Under the pieces are notes generated by a model. That model was not told where the DNA came from. It made no database searches and worked only from the letters and a program-made list of their open reading frames with translations. From UBA1952 sp965246855 (GTDB taxonomy: Bacteria; Bacteroidota; Bacteroidia; Chitinophagales; Chitinophagaceae), in the NCBI GenBank assembly GCA_965246855.1, contig CBDFFP010000002.1, positions 620,001-684,000 on the forward strand: a DNA stretch of 64,000 nt, given 5' to 3'. Positions 15,871-24,162 of this stretch are shown piece after piece; positions within the stretch are counted from its first letter, which is position 1; each line of letters opens with the position of its first letter. The position numbers and the translations under genes are program-made.

Positions 15871-15911
15871 AAAAACACCCGTCCGGTTTCCCAAACCGGA
15901 CGGGTGTTTTT
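15871..15911. terminator. Strong bidirectional terminator
   Basis: A 19-bp perfect stem (AAAAACACCCGTCCGGTTT, loop CCC) with A and T tracts on both sides. On the minus strand it ends the glycosyltransferase gene whose stop is at 15944. Its stem is nearly the same as that at 17582-17620. Confidence 0.85.
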
Positions 15912-15943
15912 GTTGGGCAGATTTTCTCTTACAAAAAAGCCGT

Positions 15944-17515
15944 TTACCGCACTCTTTCATAAACTTCTGTCCACGCTTTCCCTTCTTCGTAGCGGTAGAT
16001 TCTTTTGAAAGAAGGATTGGCAACAAGGTCTTTGTAGCGGTCATCCGGTTCAATGTTGTTGAAGAACGTCAGTTGCGTACTGTCATCTATTTCCCAGCGA
16101 ACCTTTGAAAATGCCTGTTCGCTTTTCAGGAAACCGGTTGCAGGTTTGGTAAGGTGTTCCCGGTCCTGAAACGATCCTCCTCCGATAACAGATTGGTAAC
16201 GGTTTCCATTTTCCAGAAAATTCACCATCGCCTTTTGAACGCGCATGGCATGGAAAGAACCCATTTCCACGTCTCCCAACCCGGTAGAACTGCGGAAGGA
16301 AAATACCGCAGCGACAACGCCTAATACGGCGCAGGATATGAACACCGGACGCGATTCCTTAGCCATCAGCCAGAGCGTCAACCCGATCCAGAACACAACG
16401 ATTACAAATGCCGGCATCAGGTAGCGCGTCGTAAAGAAATTAAGCGCGCAAAAGCACAGGTAAACCACAAACGCCGGTGTAGTCAGCGCTATCATCCGCG
16501 CGAGCACGGGGTGGCCTCTTCGCATCAATTGTCGGTACAGCACCAGAGCTGCTGTACCGACAATTGATGCGAGCCACAGGACGAACCACAAAACAGCACC
16601 CTTTTCCGGACCTAAAAGAATTAAAGCGGTGGTGCCCGCAGGAAGCAGTAGAATGGCCGCGCTGTATTGTTTTTGAAGAAAGGCGTAAATAATCGCAGGC
16701 AACAAAAAAGCGGGCAGATAAAGGCGCTCTTCCCGAAAAATCAACTCCAGGGAACCCCGGAAATAACTGTAGAAATAATCCCACCGCAATTGCATCATTG
16801 CTGTATGCTCCGGGTAGAAAAACCAACCCAACCGCATCCGCTGCAACCCAAAAAAAGCAACCACCGGGAGCGTGGCAAGAAGCACCATACCTATAGGCGT
16901 GAAACGTGCTTCCCAGGAAAGTTCTTCGCGTGAAAGCATATTCATAAGTGCTGCACACCCAACTACAAATCCAATCGCTAGGCCACTTTCTTTGGTCAGC
17001 AGCAGCGCCGCCAGCGAGAGACTACACCACCCATAGCGGCGCATAGCGAAAAAAGCGAGCGAGGCGAAGCTAAACAACGCCACCATCACCTCCGGCAACA
17101 CATAAGAGGCCTGCACGAAAAAAACGACTTGCGCCGCCAGTAATACTGTGGTGAAGATGGCAACAGGCCGACTGATAAATCGCTGACAAAACGCGTAAAG
17201 CATTCCCAGTGTGAGGCAGGAAACAAAAAGCGCAAAAGCGTGCCGGGCAAAATGCCCGTCTCCAAATACTTTGAGCCAGGAAGCAATAGAAGCATAAAAA
17301 AACAGCGGGTGGCCGCGGCTGTAAAAGGTATCTATCTCGCCCGGCAAAAGCGTTGGCCCATGTAGGTACATCAGGCGGACACCCGGTGCATAAGACCAGC
17401 TTTCATCCCAGTAATAAGGGTAGGAAAGATGCGAAAATTTCAAGACAACAAAGACGACTAACAACAGCAGAAGCGGCCACATCGCGCGCAAGTGAGTCCA
17501 GATATTCTTTGCCAA
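15944..17515 (-). CDS. Multi-span membrane glycosyltransferase (GT-C fold, ArnT/PMT-like)
   Basis: Predicted integral membrane glycosyltransferase that moves a sugar from a polyprenyl-phosphate donor to an unknown acceptor on the periplasmic side. The 523-residue protein starts with a membrane helix (MWPLLLLLVVFVVLKF) and the first periplasmic loop carries YYWDESW, with the Asp-Glu pair (about 37-38) typical of GT-C enzymes; about ten further hydrophobic segments follow, then a soluble tail of about 130 residues. The open frame begins with a TTG at 17515; an ATG at 17482 is an alternative. It stands alone, with near-identical terminators on each side. Distant members of this group vary greatly in substrate. 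Confidence 0.78.
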   Translation of the reverse strand: MAKNIWTHLRAMWPLLLLLVVFVVLKFSHLSYPYYWDESWSYAPGVRLMYLHGPTLLPGEIDTFYSRGHPLFFYASIASWLKVFGDGHFARHAFALFVSCLTLGMLYAFCQRFISRPVAIFTTVLLAAQVVFFVQASYVLPEVMVALFSFASLAFFAMRRYGWCSLSLAALLLTKESGLAIGFVVGCAALMNMLSREELSWEARFTPIGMVLLATLPVVAFFGLQRMRLGWFFYPEHTAMMQLRWDYFYSYFRGSLELIFREERLYLPAFLLPAIIYAFLQKQYSAAILLLPAGTTALILLGPEKGAVLWFVLWLASIVGTAALVLYRQLMRRGHPVLARMIALTTPAFVVYLCFCALNFFTTRYLMPAFVIVVFWIGLTLWLMAKESRPVFISCAVLGVVAAVFSFRSSTGLGDVEMGSFHAMRVQKAMVNFLENGNRYQSVIGGGSFQDREHLTKPATGFLKSEQAFSKVRWEIDDSTQLTFFNNIEPDDRYKDLVANPSFKRIYRYEEGKAWTEVYERVR

Positions 17516-17581
17516 GTTGCTAGCGGGATATTTGCGTTTGAAAAAGGGCTGAAATTACAGTCCAAAAGGGAGTCATTTAAA

Positions 17582-17620
17582 AAAACACCCGTCAGGTTTG
17601 GGAAACTTGACGGGTGTTTT
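17582..17620 (-). terminator. Terminator of the outer-membrane barrel gene
   Basis: AAAACACCCGTCAGGTTT pairs with AAACTTGACGGGTGTTTT with one mismatch and a three-base loop. It lies just past the stop of the gene at 17635 and closely resembles the terminator at 15871-15911. Confidence 0.8.
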
Positions 17621-17634
17621 GTGGAGAATTTCCC

Positions 17635-18249
17635 TTACAGAAAGCGGTATCCGATGTGAATCTGAAAGCTGCGCTGCCGCCAGCTTTCCTGCGCGCTTTG
17701 GGCATTGTTGATGCTGGACAGGCCGAAGATGTAACGCACACCTGCTGAGATTTTGAAAGGCAGATTGGCCTGCGCGCCGACTACACCGTCAAGCGATGCT
17801 TTTTTAAAGAAATCATCGGGTTTGGCCAGAATATTGTCTTTGTCGGTGGCGCTGAGCGTAGCGGTAAACTGTGGCCCGGCTTGCAGCCACAACGGCCCGG
17901 CTACTTTAAGCTGGAACAAAATGGGCACCGAAAGCTGGTTAAGACGAAAGCTGCCGCCTTTTGCAGAATCAACCCCGGCTTTATAATTAGCATCTGCGAA
18001 GTCTTTAGCAGTCTTCCCAATCGTGTAGGTGGATTGCGTGAAAAACGCTTCGGCCTGCACACCAATGCGAATGGCCGTTACACCCGCAAAAAGGCCACCA
18101 AGAATATTGGCTTTGTAGCCATCGTCCCAAGTTGTGCCATTTAGTTGCGAAAGGTTCGCACCGAGTTTCAGACCGGCGTAAACATTTTGTGCGGAAGTGG
18201 TGCTGCACAAGGAAAAAGCAGCAAGTGCGGAAAGGAAAAGTTTTTTCAT
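17635..18249 (-). CDS. Outer-membrane beta-barrel protein (porin-family)
   Basis: Predicted 204-residue outer-membrane barrel with a signal peptide (MKKLFLSALAAFSLCSTTSA cleaved before QNVYAG). The strand pattern GLKLGANLSQLNG, GGLFAGVTAIRIGVQAEAFF, and the C-terminal FQIHIGYRFL ending in an aromatic-hydrophobic pair are those of small PorT/OmpW-like barrels common in Bacteroidota. No specific cargo or function can be given. It is followed by a strong terminator and preceded by bshC, 27 bases away on the same strand. Confidence 0.8.
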   Translation of the reverse strand: MKKLFLSALAAFSLCSTTSAQNVYAGLKLGANLSQLNGTTWDDGYKANILGGLFAGVTAIRIGVQAEAFFTQSTYTIGKTAKDFADANYKAGVDSAKGGSFRLNQLSVPILFQLKVAGPLWLQAGPQFTATLSATDKDNILAKPDDFFKKASLDGVVGAQANLPFKISAGVRYIFGLSSINNAQSAQESWRQRSFQIHIGYRFL

Positions 18250-18276
18250 GGCTGCAAAGTAAGGAATGGATTTTTT

Positions 18277-19887
18277 TTAGAAAAGAGAAGCGTCGGTTTT
18301 TAGAAGTAAAAATGCATCGCCGAAGGTCCGGGTATGATCGAAAAGTGTTTCGGCAAAAGCCTTGCCAAGTATCGGATAGAAGTCCAGAAAAGTCACCTTT
18401 CGTTCCTGCAAACCTTTATGGAGCAGCAGCTTTTCCTGAAGCCGTAGGACGCGCTCGTGCCACACACCGTGCTTCTTTTTCTCTGCCCGGAAAATCTTTT
18501 GCTCGATGTGGTCAATCAGCTTTTGCGCACGGAGTTGTTGGGCTTCGCCATATGCTTGGAGGCTTTTATCCAAAACCGCAGCGTGGGACAGAACAGGTGC
18601 GAGTTGAGCGGCGATTTCCCGGCGCGCACTGTCTAACGAAAGACCTTCCGTTGCGTGGGTTTTGGTGTATTCCCGAAGTAAAATCTCCGCATCTTCAAAA
18701 AGTGCTTTTTCATCCAGTTCCGTCTTCTCCAACAAGGCCGCCGCAGGCGCATCTATCCACTGCACCGACTGCCGCAAAACAATCACCGGAAAAGGCACTT
18801 CGTAGTGTTCAAACAGGGTTTTAAACTGCATCCAATACGCCACTTCCGCACCGCCGCCAATAAAGGAAATGTTGGGCAGAATGGTCTCCTGATACAGTCC
18901 GCGCAGCACCACGTTGGGCGAAAAATTTTCGGGATTTTCTTCTAAAAGGGTGCGCAACTGAACTTCATTCCAACGAATATCCGTGCCCATCACTTCCCAA
19001 TGTTTGTCCACTTTTTCTATCCGCTGCCGGATGCCGTCGGCGAGATAAAAGAGATTGATTGGGCGTGGGAAAGCCTGCACGGAATAACACGCGGAGAGCT
19101 TTTCTGTTTGCGCTTTCACCAGCTCAAAAGGCGTGTGACGGAAGAGGTCGTCTTCAAAAACGGCCTTCATTTCTCCTTTGAAAAAAGAACTGTCGCCATC
19201 AATTACCACGAGGCCAAAATCGCCCAGCAATTGCGTTACTAAAATGCGCGTGGCTTCGGCAACTGTTCTACTGGGGCGGTAAGCATTTTGCAGCATTTCG
19301 GCCAGCATTTCCGCGTTGTTTCCCGGAGGGCCAATGCGCTTTAAAACCGTGTTCAACAGGGTTTTTAAACCGTCAGTTTTCATCCGGCCCACTGCGCCCG
19401 TTTGTCCGCCGCCATCCCACTGAAAAGCGTCCTTCCCAAGCTGGAAATGCCCCAGTTCTTCCAAGTCGTTGTCTTCGCTGCCAATGTAAAAAACGGGCAC
19501 AAAATCGCAGTCTGGAAAGTGCGTTTTTAAGTCTGCCGCCAGCTTCGCAGCGTGGATGATTTTATAGACAAAATACAGCGCGCCGGTAAAAATTGCCGGT
19601 TGGTGCGCGGTGCAAATGGTGAAGGTGTTTTCGCTTCGCAGGGCCTTTAAATTTTGCTGCACCGCCGTCGGGATTTCTTCGTTTCCATACTGCCGGAGCA
19701 ACTCTTCGTACAGTCCTTTGCGGTCAGTAGAGAATGCGCGCCGCGCCTTTATTGCCGCTTCTATTCCGGCGTAATCCGGCGCATGGGAAATGAAATCCGC
19801 AAAGGCTGCCGGGTCTTTTATATATTGAAGCACGAGCGGCGAAAAACGCTTGGTGTCGGCGTACGACAGGTAAGAGGCAGAAGTCAA
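18277..19887 (-). CDS. bshC: Bacillithiol biosynthesis cysteine-adding enzyme BshC
   Basis: Cytoplasmic enzyme for the last step of bacillithiol synthesis, attaching cysteine to glucosaminyl malate. The protein has the family core TAHQPAIFTGALYFVYKIIH and FVPVFYIGSEDNDLEELGHF of the nucleotidyltransferase-like domain, plus a coiled-coil insert near the C-terminus (SHAAVLDKSLQAYGEAQQLR). The frame is open to 20004, but that start would run into radC, and a TACCTTTG -7 element lies at 19912-19919. A TTG at 19887, giving LTSASYLSYADTKRFS and 536 residues, fits the family's N-terminus and usual length, so it is preferred. Confidence 0.88.
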   Translation of the reverse strand: MTSASYLSYADTKRFSPLVLQYIKDPAAFADFISHAPDYAGIEAAIKARRAFSTDRKGLYEELLRQYGNEEIPTAVQQNLKALRSENTFTICTAHQPAIFTGALYFVYKIIHAAKLAADLKTHFPDCDFVPVFYIGSEDNDLEELGHFQLGKDAFQWDGGGQTGAVGRMKTDGLKTLLNTVLKRIGPPGNNAEMLAEMLQNAYRPSRTVAEATRILVTQLLGDFGLVVIDGDSSFFKGEMKAVFEDDLFRHTPFELVKAQTEKLSACYSVQAFPRPINLFYLADGIRQRIEKVDKHWEVMGTDIRWNEVQLRTLLEENPENFSPNVVLRGLYQETILPNISFIGGGAEVAYWMQFKTLFEHYEVPFPVIVLRQSVQWIDAPAAALLEKTELDEKALFEDAEILLREYTKTHATEGLSLDSARREIAAQLAPVLSHAAVLDKSLQAYGEAQQLRAQKLIDHIEQKIFRAEKKKHGVWHERVLRLQEKLLLHKGLQERKVTFLDFYPILGKAFAETLFDHTRTFGDAFLLLKTDASLF

Positions 19888-19911
19888 AACGGGGAGAGCG
19901 AAAAGCGGGGC

Positions 19912-19919
19912 CAAAGGTA
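19912..19919 (-). promoter_or_regulatory. Probable -7 element of the bshC promoter
   Basis: Minus-strand TACCTTTG lies 24 bases before the TTG at 19887. If used, transcription starts inside the longer open frame, so bshC must use a start downstream of it. Confidence 0.55.
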
Positions 19920-19985
19920 CGCGCCGGGCAAAAGCTGGTGCGGATGCGGACTGCCGATTATCTTTCGCCCAAAACGCTTTAAGAC

Positions 19986-20681
19986 ATGTATTCAGAAACG
20001 CCAAACAGCATTAAACAGTGGGCCGAAGATGATCGCCCGCGCGAAAAACTTGAAGCCAAAGGAGCCGCTGCGCTTTCCGATGCGGAACTGTTGGCGATTC
20101 TTATAAACACCGGAACGCCCCGACGCTCTGCCCTTGACCTTGCGCGCGATGTGCTGGCACTGGCCAGCGGCAACCTCCACGAACTTGGGCGGCTGGGATT
20201 GAAGGGACTTTGCACCGTGAAAGGCATTGGCCCGGCGAAGGCCATTACGCTGGCCGCCGCGCTGGAACTGGGCCGCAGGCGACAACTGGGCGAAGCGTTG
20301 GAAAGGCCCACGCTGAAAGGCAGCGAGGAGGTAGCGGAAGTGGTGGTTCCTATCCTTCGCGACCGCGCTACGGAAGCGTTTCTCGTGCTATTTCTCAACC
20401 AGGCGCAGCGCCTTGTGCGCCACGAGATTCTGAGTACCGGCGGCATCACCGGAACGGTGGCCGACATCCGCGTGATTTTGCAGGCTGCTTTGCTCTCTGG
20501 CTGCCCGCGCATCATCGTGGCCCACAATCACCCAAGCGGAAACCTAACGCCTTCGGAAGCCGATAAAAAGCTGACGCAGCAACTGAAAACCGCTGCCGCA
20601 CACATGGACATCACACTGCTGGACCATTTAATTGTGGCGGGCAACCGCTACCTCAGTTTTGCGGATGAAGGGCTGCTTTAA
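19986..20681 (+). CDS. radC: RadC-family JAMM-domain protein
   Basis: RadC family member of 231 residues; despite its name the molecular role is uncertain. The N-terminal half holds a helix-hairpin-helix (LCTVKGIGPAKAITLAAALE, about 76-95). The C-terminal MPN+/JAMM metalloprotease-like domain carries E130 and the metal-binding set HNHPSGNLTPSEAD (H180, H182, D193). It diverges from bshC. Family length and motifs are complete, so the gene appears intact. Confidence 0.92.
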   Translation: MYSETPNSIKQWAEDDRPREKLEAKGAAALSDAELLAILINTGTPRRSALDLARDVLALASGNLHELGRLGLKGLCTVKGIGPAKAITLAAALELGRRRQLGEALERPTLKGSEEVAEVVVPILRDRATEAFLVLFLNQAQRLVRHEILSTGGITGTVADIRVILQAALLSGCPRIIVAHNHPSGNLTPSEADKKLTQQLKTAAAHMDITLLDHLIVAGNRYLSFADEGLL

Positions 20682-20696
20682 AATGCAGACACGACC

Positions 20697-21188
20697 TCAA
20701 TCCTTCAATCCCTTCTGGTACGCCCGAATATCCTTGTGAAGTGCCTTGTGGAGGAATTTATGCGCCGGGCCGCCGTTGCGAATCACGTCGCGGACGAGCG
20801 TAGAAGAGATGGTGCTGTACTGCGGCGAAGTAGTGAGAAACACCGTTTCCACATCCGGCACAAGCGCGCGGTTCATGTCGGCAATGGCTTTTTCGTATTC
20901 AAAATCCGAAACGTAGCGAATGCCGCGCAGAATAAAGCGCGCGCCGATTTTTTGGCAATAGTCCACTGTCAAACCTTCGTAGGAGGCGGCTTCAATGTGT
21001 GGGTCGGCTTCAAAAATTTTTCGTATCCAGTCGGTGCGCTGTTCAATGGAGAACATCGTCTGTTTGGAGGCATTCACGCCCACACCCACCACGAGCTTGT
21101 CAAACATCCCGGCGGCGCGGCGGATAACGTCTACGTGTCCTTCGGTGAGCGGGTCAAAAGTGCCGGGAAAAAGACAAATGCGCTGCAT
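20697..21188 (-). CDS. coaD: Pantetheine-phosphate adenylyltransferase
   Basis: Cytoplasmic enzyme of coenzyme A synthesis: 4'-phosphopantetheine plus ATP gives dephospho-CoA. The 163-residue protein begins with the nucleotidyltransferase motif FPGTFDPLTEGHVDVIRRAA (HxGH-type signature TEGH) and later carries FILRGIRYVSDFEYEKAIAD and the ATP-binding ISSTLVRDVIRNG. It is the last gene of a tight DUF3822-rsmD-coaD operon, 15 bases after rsmD. Confidence 0.96.
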   Translation of the reverse strand: MQRICLFPGTFDPLTEGHVDVIRRAAGMFDKLVVGVGVNASKQTMFSIEQRTDWIRKIFEADPHIEAASYEGLTVDYCQKIGARFILRGIRYVSDFEYEKAIADMNRALVPDVETVFLTTSPQYSTISSTLVRDVIRNGGPAHKFLHKALHKDIRAYQKGLKD

Positions 21189-21203
21189 AGGAAGCGAGTG
21201 GTT

Positions 21204-21749
21204 TTAAAGAGATTCTTTCCGGAAAAAAGAAAAAGTAGAGTCACCGTATATGGCTTCCCGGAAAAATTGTGGATGCGGAAGGAGCGGCGTTCTGGTGCGG
21301 TGCTCCAACACGAAAAAACCGCCGGGAAGAAGCAAATCTCCCCCTAAAATAGTCTGCGGAAACTGTGCCATTTGTGGCAGCGCATACGGCGGGTCGGCGA
21401 AGATAAAATTATAGCTGCCGGTAGCGTTTCGCAGAAATTTAAACACGTCTTCCGCCACGATTTTGAGACGCGAAACAATCCCAAATTCTGCCGCTGTTTT
21501 CTGAATAAAAACTACGGAATGCCGGTCTGTTTCCACCGCCGTAACACTTGCCGCGCCGCGCGAAAGAAGCTCATAGCTTACGCCACCGCTGCCGCTGAAA
21601 AGGTCTAGTGCCGCAATGCTGTCAAGGTCAATCAGGTTGTGGAGGATATTAAAAAGCCCTTCTTTCGCGCGGTCTGTTGTGGGCCGCGCCGGCAGTTTTT
21701 GGGGAAGCTCATAACGCCGCCCGCCAATGCTGCCGCCTACGACACGCAT
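21204..21749 (-). CDS. rsmD: 16S rRNA (guanine966-N2)-methyltransferase RsmD
   Basis: SAM-dependent methyltransferase that modifies G966 of 16S rRNA during small-subunit assembly. The 181-residue protein begins MRVVGGSIGGRRYELPQKLP, has TTDRAKEGLFNIL, the SAM motif DLFSGSGG (49-56) and the catalytic DPPY (119-122). The start at 21749 is chosen because the homologous N-terminus begins there. It overlaps the end of the DUF3822 gene by 13 bases, implying translational coupling. Confidence 0.95.
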   Translation of the reverse strand: MRVVGGSIGGRRYELPQKLPARPTTDRAKEGLFNILHNLIDLDSIAALDLFSGSGGVSYELLSRGAASVTAVETDRHSVVFIQKTAAEFGIVSRLKIVAEDVFKFLRNATGSYNFIFADPPYALPQMAQFPQTILGGDLLLPGGFFVLEHRTRTPLLPHPQFFREAIYGDSTFSFFRKESL

Positions 21750-22576
21750 GAGCGCACACGGGAAAAAGCATGGCCAACATCTTGCCACATTGCTGCCTCA
21801 GACTCCGCATTTGCGGGTTCATTGCTGCGCACTACTTTCCAGTAATCATTCAGCAGCGCCACCGTTTCCGGGGCCGGAGAAAGCGTCTCTACAAAAAGTG
21901 AAACCTCGTTGCCGTTCAGCCCGGTTTTGTGCAACAAACTGTGCAGCCGGAACGCAATTGACTGTGCGTCCGTCTCGCTGAAAAAAAGCGATTCCAAGAG
22001 CTTGCCGTTTTTCCAGATGGCTATGCCTACGCTGTCTGCCGTGAGTAAAAGTCGTGCGCAAACGCCTTCTTGTTGCGGCGCCTCGTATAGCAAAGCCGCA
22101 CCGGCAGCGAACACGCCCTTTCCCACTTTTCCTGCCGCCACGCGCGCCACAAGTGGCGCGGCACACACCATGGCCACGCGATACGGCGCGCCCGAAACGG
22201 AGGTTACTACCAAGTCTTCGCCCGGCTCCACAAAGTAGCAGGTACGCATCCAGTCATCGAGGTTACCTTCTTTATAAAGCGGCTCAGGAACCACCATTTG
22301 GCGCGGGTCGCAAAGTAGAATGCTGCTCTGCGCTTTGGTAGTGAAAAGCCTGTGACTGTCAAAATGTTTTTGAAGGAAAGCCTCGTCCCAGTCTGGTGCT
22401 TCCGGTGAGGAAACGTGCTTTTCAAAAGTCATTAACTCCCCTGCTTTGTCCAATCCTGCAAAAACACAGGCGCGCGGGCCGAGCACGCAAACAACGGAAA
22501 TCACCACGCGCGACGGATCGCCCGCTGCAGCGGGATGAGAATAGATAATGGGAGCGGAAGGTGCAACGGAAGACAT
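21737..22576 (-). CDS. DUF3822 family protein
   Basis: Bacteroidota protein family of unknown biochemical role, 279 residues, with an actin-like ATPase flavour (alternating strands such as VVISVVCVLGPRACVFAGLD and a later LLLTADSVGIAIWKNGKLLE). It regularly precedes rsmD in this phylum and does so here, overlapping it by 13 bases. The start at 22576 is preferred to a Met at 22594; a TAAGTTTG promoter element on the same strand lies at 22617-22624. The family assignment rests on sequence feel plus the conserved linkage. Confidence 0.75.
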   Translation of the reverse strand: MSSVAPSAPIIYSHPAAAGDPSRVVISVVCVLGPRACVFAGLDKAGELMTFEKHVSSPEAPDWDEAFLQKHFDSHRLFTTKAQSSILLCDPRQMVVPEPLYKEGNLDDWMRTCYFVEPGEDLVVTSVSGAPYRVAMVCAAPLVARVAAGKVGKGVFAAGAALLYEAPQQEGVCARLLLTADSVGIAIWKNGKLLESLFFSETDAQSIAFRLHSLLHKTGLNGNEVSLFVETLSPAPETVALLNDYWKVVRSNEPANAESEAAMWQDVGHAFSRVRSCVS

Positions 22577-22593
22577 GAGGAGATCGGAAAGCA

Positions 22594-24018
22594 ATGATAG
22601 AATATTTTGGGCAAAGCAAACTTACGCACGCGCCGGAACGGCGCAACTTTGCGCTCTTCCAAAAAAGCATTTCCCGTTTGTCTCACCGCGTTTCGGTTTC
22701 TTACCGTGCTATTCTGAAGCTGGCTGCGCCGGTCTCTTTGTCGCTGTTTCTGCCCCAAATCAGCTTCTTCACTAATACTGCTTTTCTGGGACGGTTGGGC
22801 GAGCAGGAGTTGGGCGTGAACGGCGTAGCGGGCATCTTCTACCTCTTGTTGCAAATGATGGGCTATGGCTTTGCTACGGGCCTGCAAACGCAGCTTTCGC
22901 GGCGCAGCGGCGAGGAAGCCCCGGAACAATTAGGCCGCACGCTGGCCAATGGTTTTCTGGTGAGCGGCGGGCTGTCAGTCGTGCTTTTTCTATTCGCTTT
23001 TTCGCTTGCGCCGGTGGTGTTCCGGCTGGGGATGGAAGACCCGGCGCACATCGGGCTGGCGACGGATTTTTTGGGCGTGCGGATGTATGGATTGCTGCCC
23101 TTGCTCCTGTTGGAAGTATTTCAGGCTTTCTTTCTGGCAACCGGCCAAACCAAAACGCTGATTATCGGCTCGGCAGTTTTTGTAACTGCGAATGTGGGGC
23201 TGGATTACGCGCTGATTTTCGGGCATGGGCCGTTTCCGGAGATGGGACTTAAAGGCGCAGCACTGGCAAGTGTAGGGGCTGAATGCGTGGAGTTATTGGT
23301 ACTGGCGGCCTTGTTTTTTGCACAGCATCAGCACCGGAAATACGGGCTGCGGCTGTCGGCTTTCCGGCCTGATAAACGCCTCATGCAAAGTTCGCTGGCC
23401 GTGGGTGCGCCGCTGATGTTGCAATATGCATTCAGCATTGGCGGCTGGGAAATTTTCTTTCTGATGGTGGAGCATCTGGGCACGCGGGCGCTGGCGGCTT
23501 CGCAGATTCTGCGCTCGGTTTTCGGGCTGATGGGGCTTACGACGTGGGCTTTTTCTTCCGTCACCAGCTCTATGGTGAGCAATCTTATCGGACAGAAGCG
23601 ACAGGAAGAAGTGTTGCTCCTGGTGCGCAAAATCGCTACCATCAGCCTCGCGCTTACGGCTTTGCTTTCGGCGCTGCTGCTGTTCTTTGGAAAGCCTTTT
23701 CTCTTGCTTTACACCAAAGACCCGACGCTGATTTCCTACGCCATGCCGAGCCTGTATGTGATTCTGATAGCGGCGCTGGTGTTGTCAGTAGCCACGGTGT
23801 GTTTCAACGGCGTGGTGGGCACGGGCAATACGCGCATCTCTTTGTTTATCGAGATTGCCTGCGTGGGCAGCTATCTGCTGTATTGCTCCATTGTGGTGCG
23901 CCGTCCGGGCGTGCCGCTGCATTGGGCGTGGGGCGCAGAGTTTGCGTACTGGAGCGGATTATTAACGTTCAGCGTGGCGTACTTGCTGAGGGGAAAGTGG
24001 AGGGGAAAAAGCATCTGA
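22594..24018 (+). CDS. MATE-family multidrug/sodium exporter
   Basis: Predicted 12-helix inner-membrane antiporter exporting organic cations in exchange for protons or sodium. The family pattern is clear from RAILKLAAPVSLSLFLPQIS (helix 1) through FLGRLGEQELGVNGVAGIFY and the second half beginning SSLAVGAPLMLQYAFSIGGW. The open frame starts with an ATG at 22594, giving 474 residues, but the first 28 are unlike MATE proteins and overlap the minus-strand DUF3822 promoter. A TTG at 22678, just ahead of SHRVSVSYRAIL, would give 446 residues and may be the real start. Confidence 0.88.
   Translation: MIEYFGQSKLTHAPERRNFALFQKSISRLSHRVSVSYRAILKLAAPVSLSLFLPQISFFTNTAFLGRLGEQELGVNGVAGIFYLLLQMMGYGFATGLQTQLSRRSGEEAPEQLGRTLANGFLVSGGLSVVLFLFAFSLAPVVFRLGMEDPAHIGLATDFLGVRMYGLLPLLLLEVFQAFFLATGQTKTLIIGSAVFVTANVGLDYALIFGHGPFPEMGLKGAALASVGAECVELLVLAALFFAQHQHRKYGLRLSAFRPDKRLMQSSLAVGAPLMLQYAFSIGGWEIFFLMVEHLGTRALAASQILRSVFGLMGLTTWAFSSVTSSMVSNLIGQKRQEEVLLLVRKIATISLALTALLSALLLFFGKPFLLLYTKDPTLISYAMPSLYVILIAALVLSVATVCFNGVVGTGNTRISLFIEIACVGSYLLYCSIVVRRPGVPLHWAWGAEFAYWSGLLTFSVAYLLRGKWRGKSI
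22617..22624 (-). promoter_or_regulatory. -7 element for the DUF3822-rsmD-coaD operon
   Basis: Minus-strand TAAGTTTG fits TAnnTTTG and lies 40 bases upstream of the DUF3822 start. Confidence 0.55.
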
Positions 24019-24062
24019 ACCACCGCGTACCCATCATTCTGCTGGTCGGCATTTTCATTTTG

Positions 24063-24134
24063 CCGCATGGAAATATCATCCCAACCACGTGGGAAGGTCT
24101 TATCTCCGCATGGAAATGTCGCCCAGACACGTGG
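24063..24134. repeat. Two imperfect copies of a 30-bp repeat between convergent genes
   Basis: CCGCATGGAAATATCATCCC (24063 onwards) and CCGCATGGAAATGTCGCCCA (24106 onwards) begin copies of 30 and 29 bases that both end in CACGTGG. A short CTTATCT/AGATAAG pair surrounds the second copy. It lies between the MATE gene and the convergent GT2 gene and may act as a terminator. Confidence 0.55.
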
Positions 24135-24162
24135 CCATTTAAGATAAGCCGCCTAATAAAAA

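Noticed and set aside
22594..24018. MATE protein as a Wzx-type polysaccharide flippase
   Set aside because: The sequence pattern fits the multidrug MATE branch better, and it is not clustered with polysaccharide genes.
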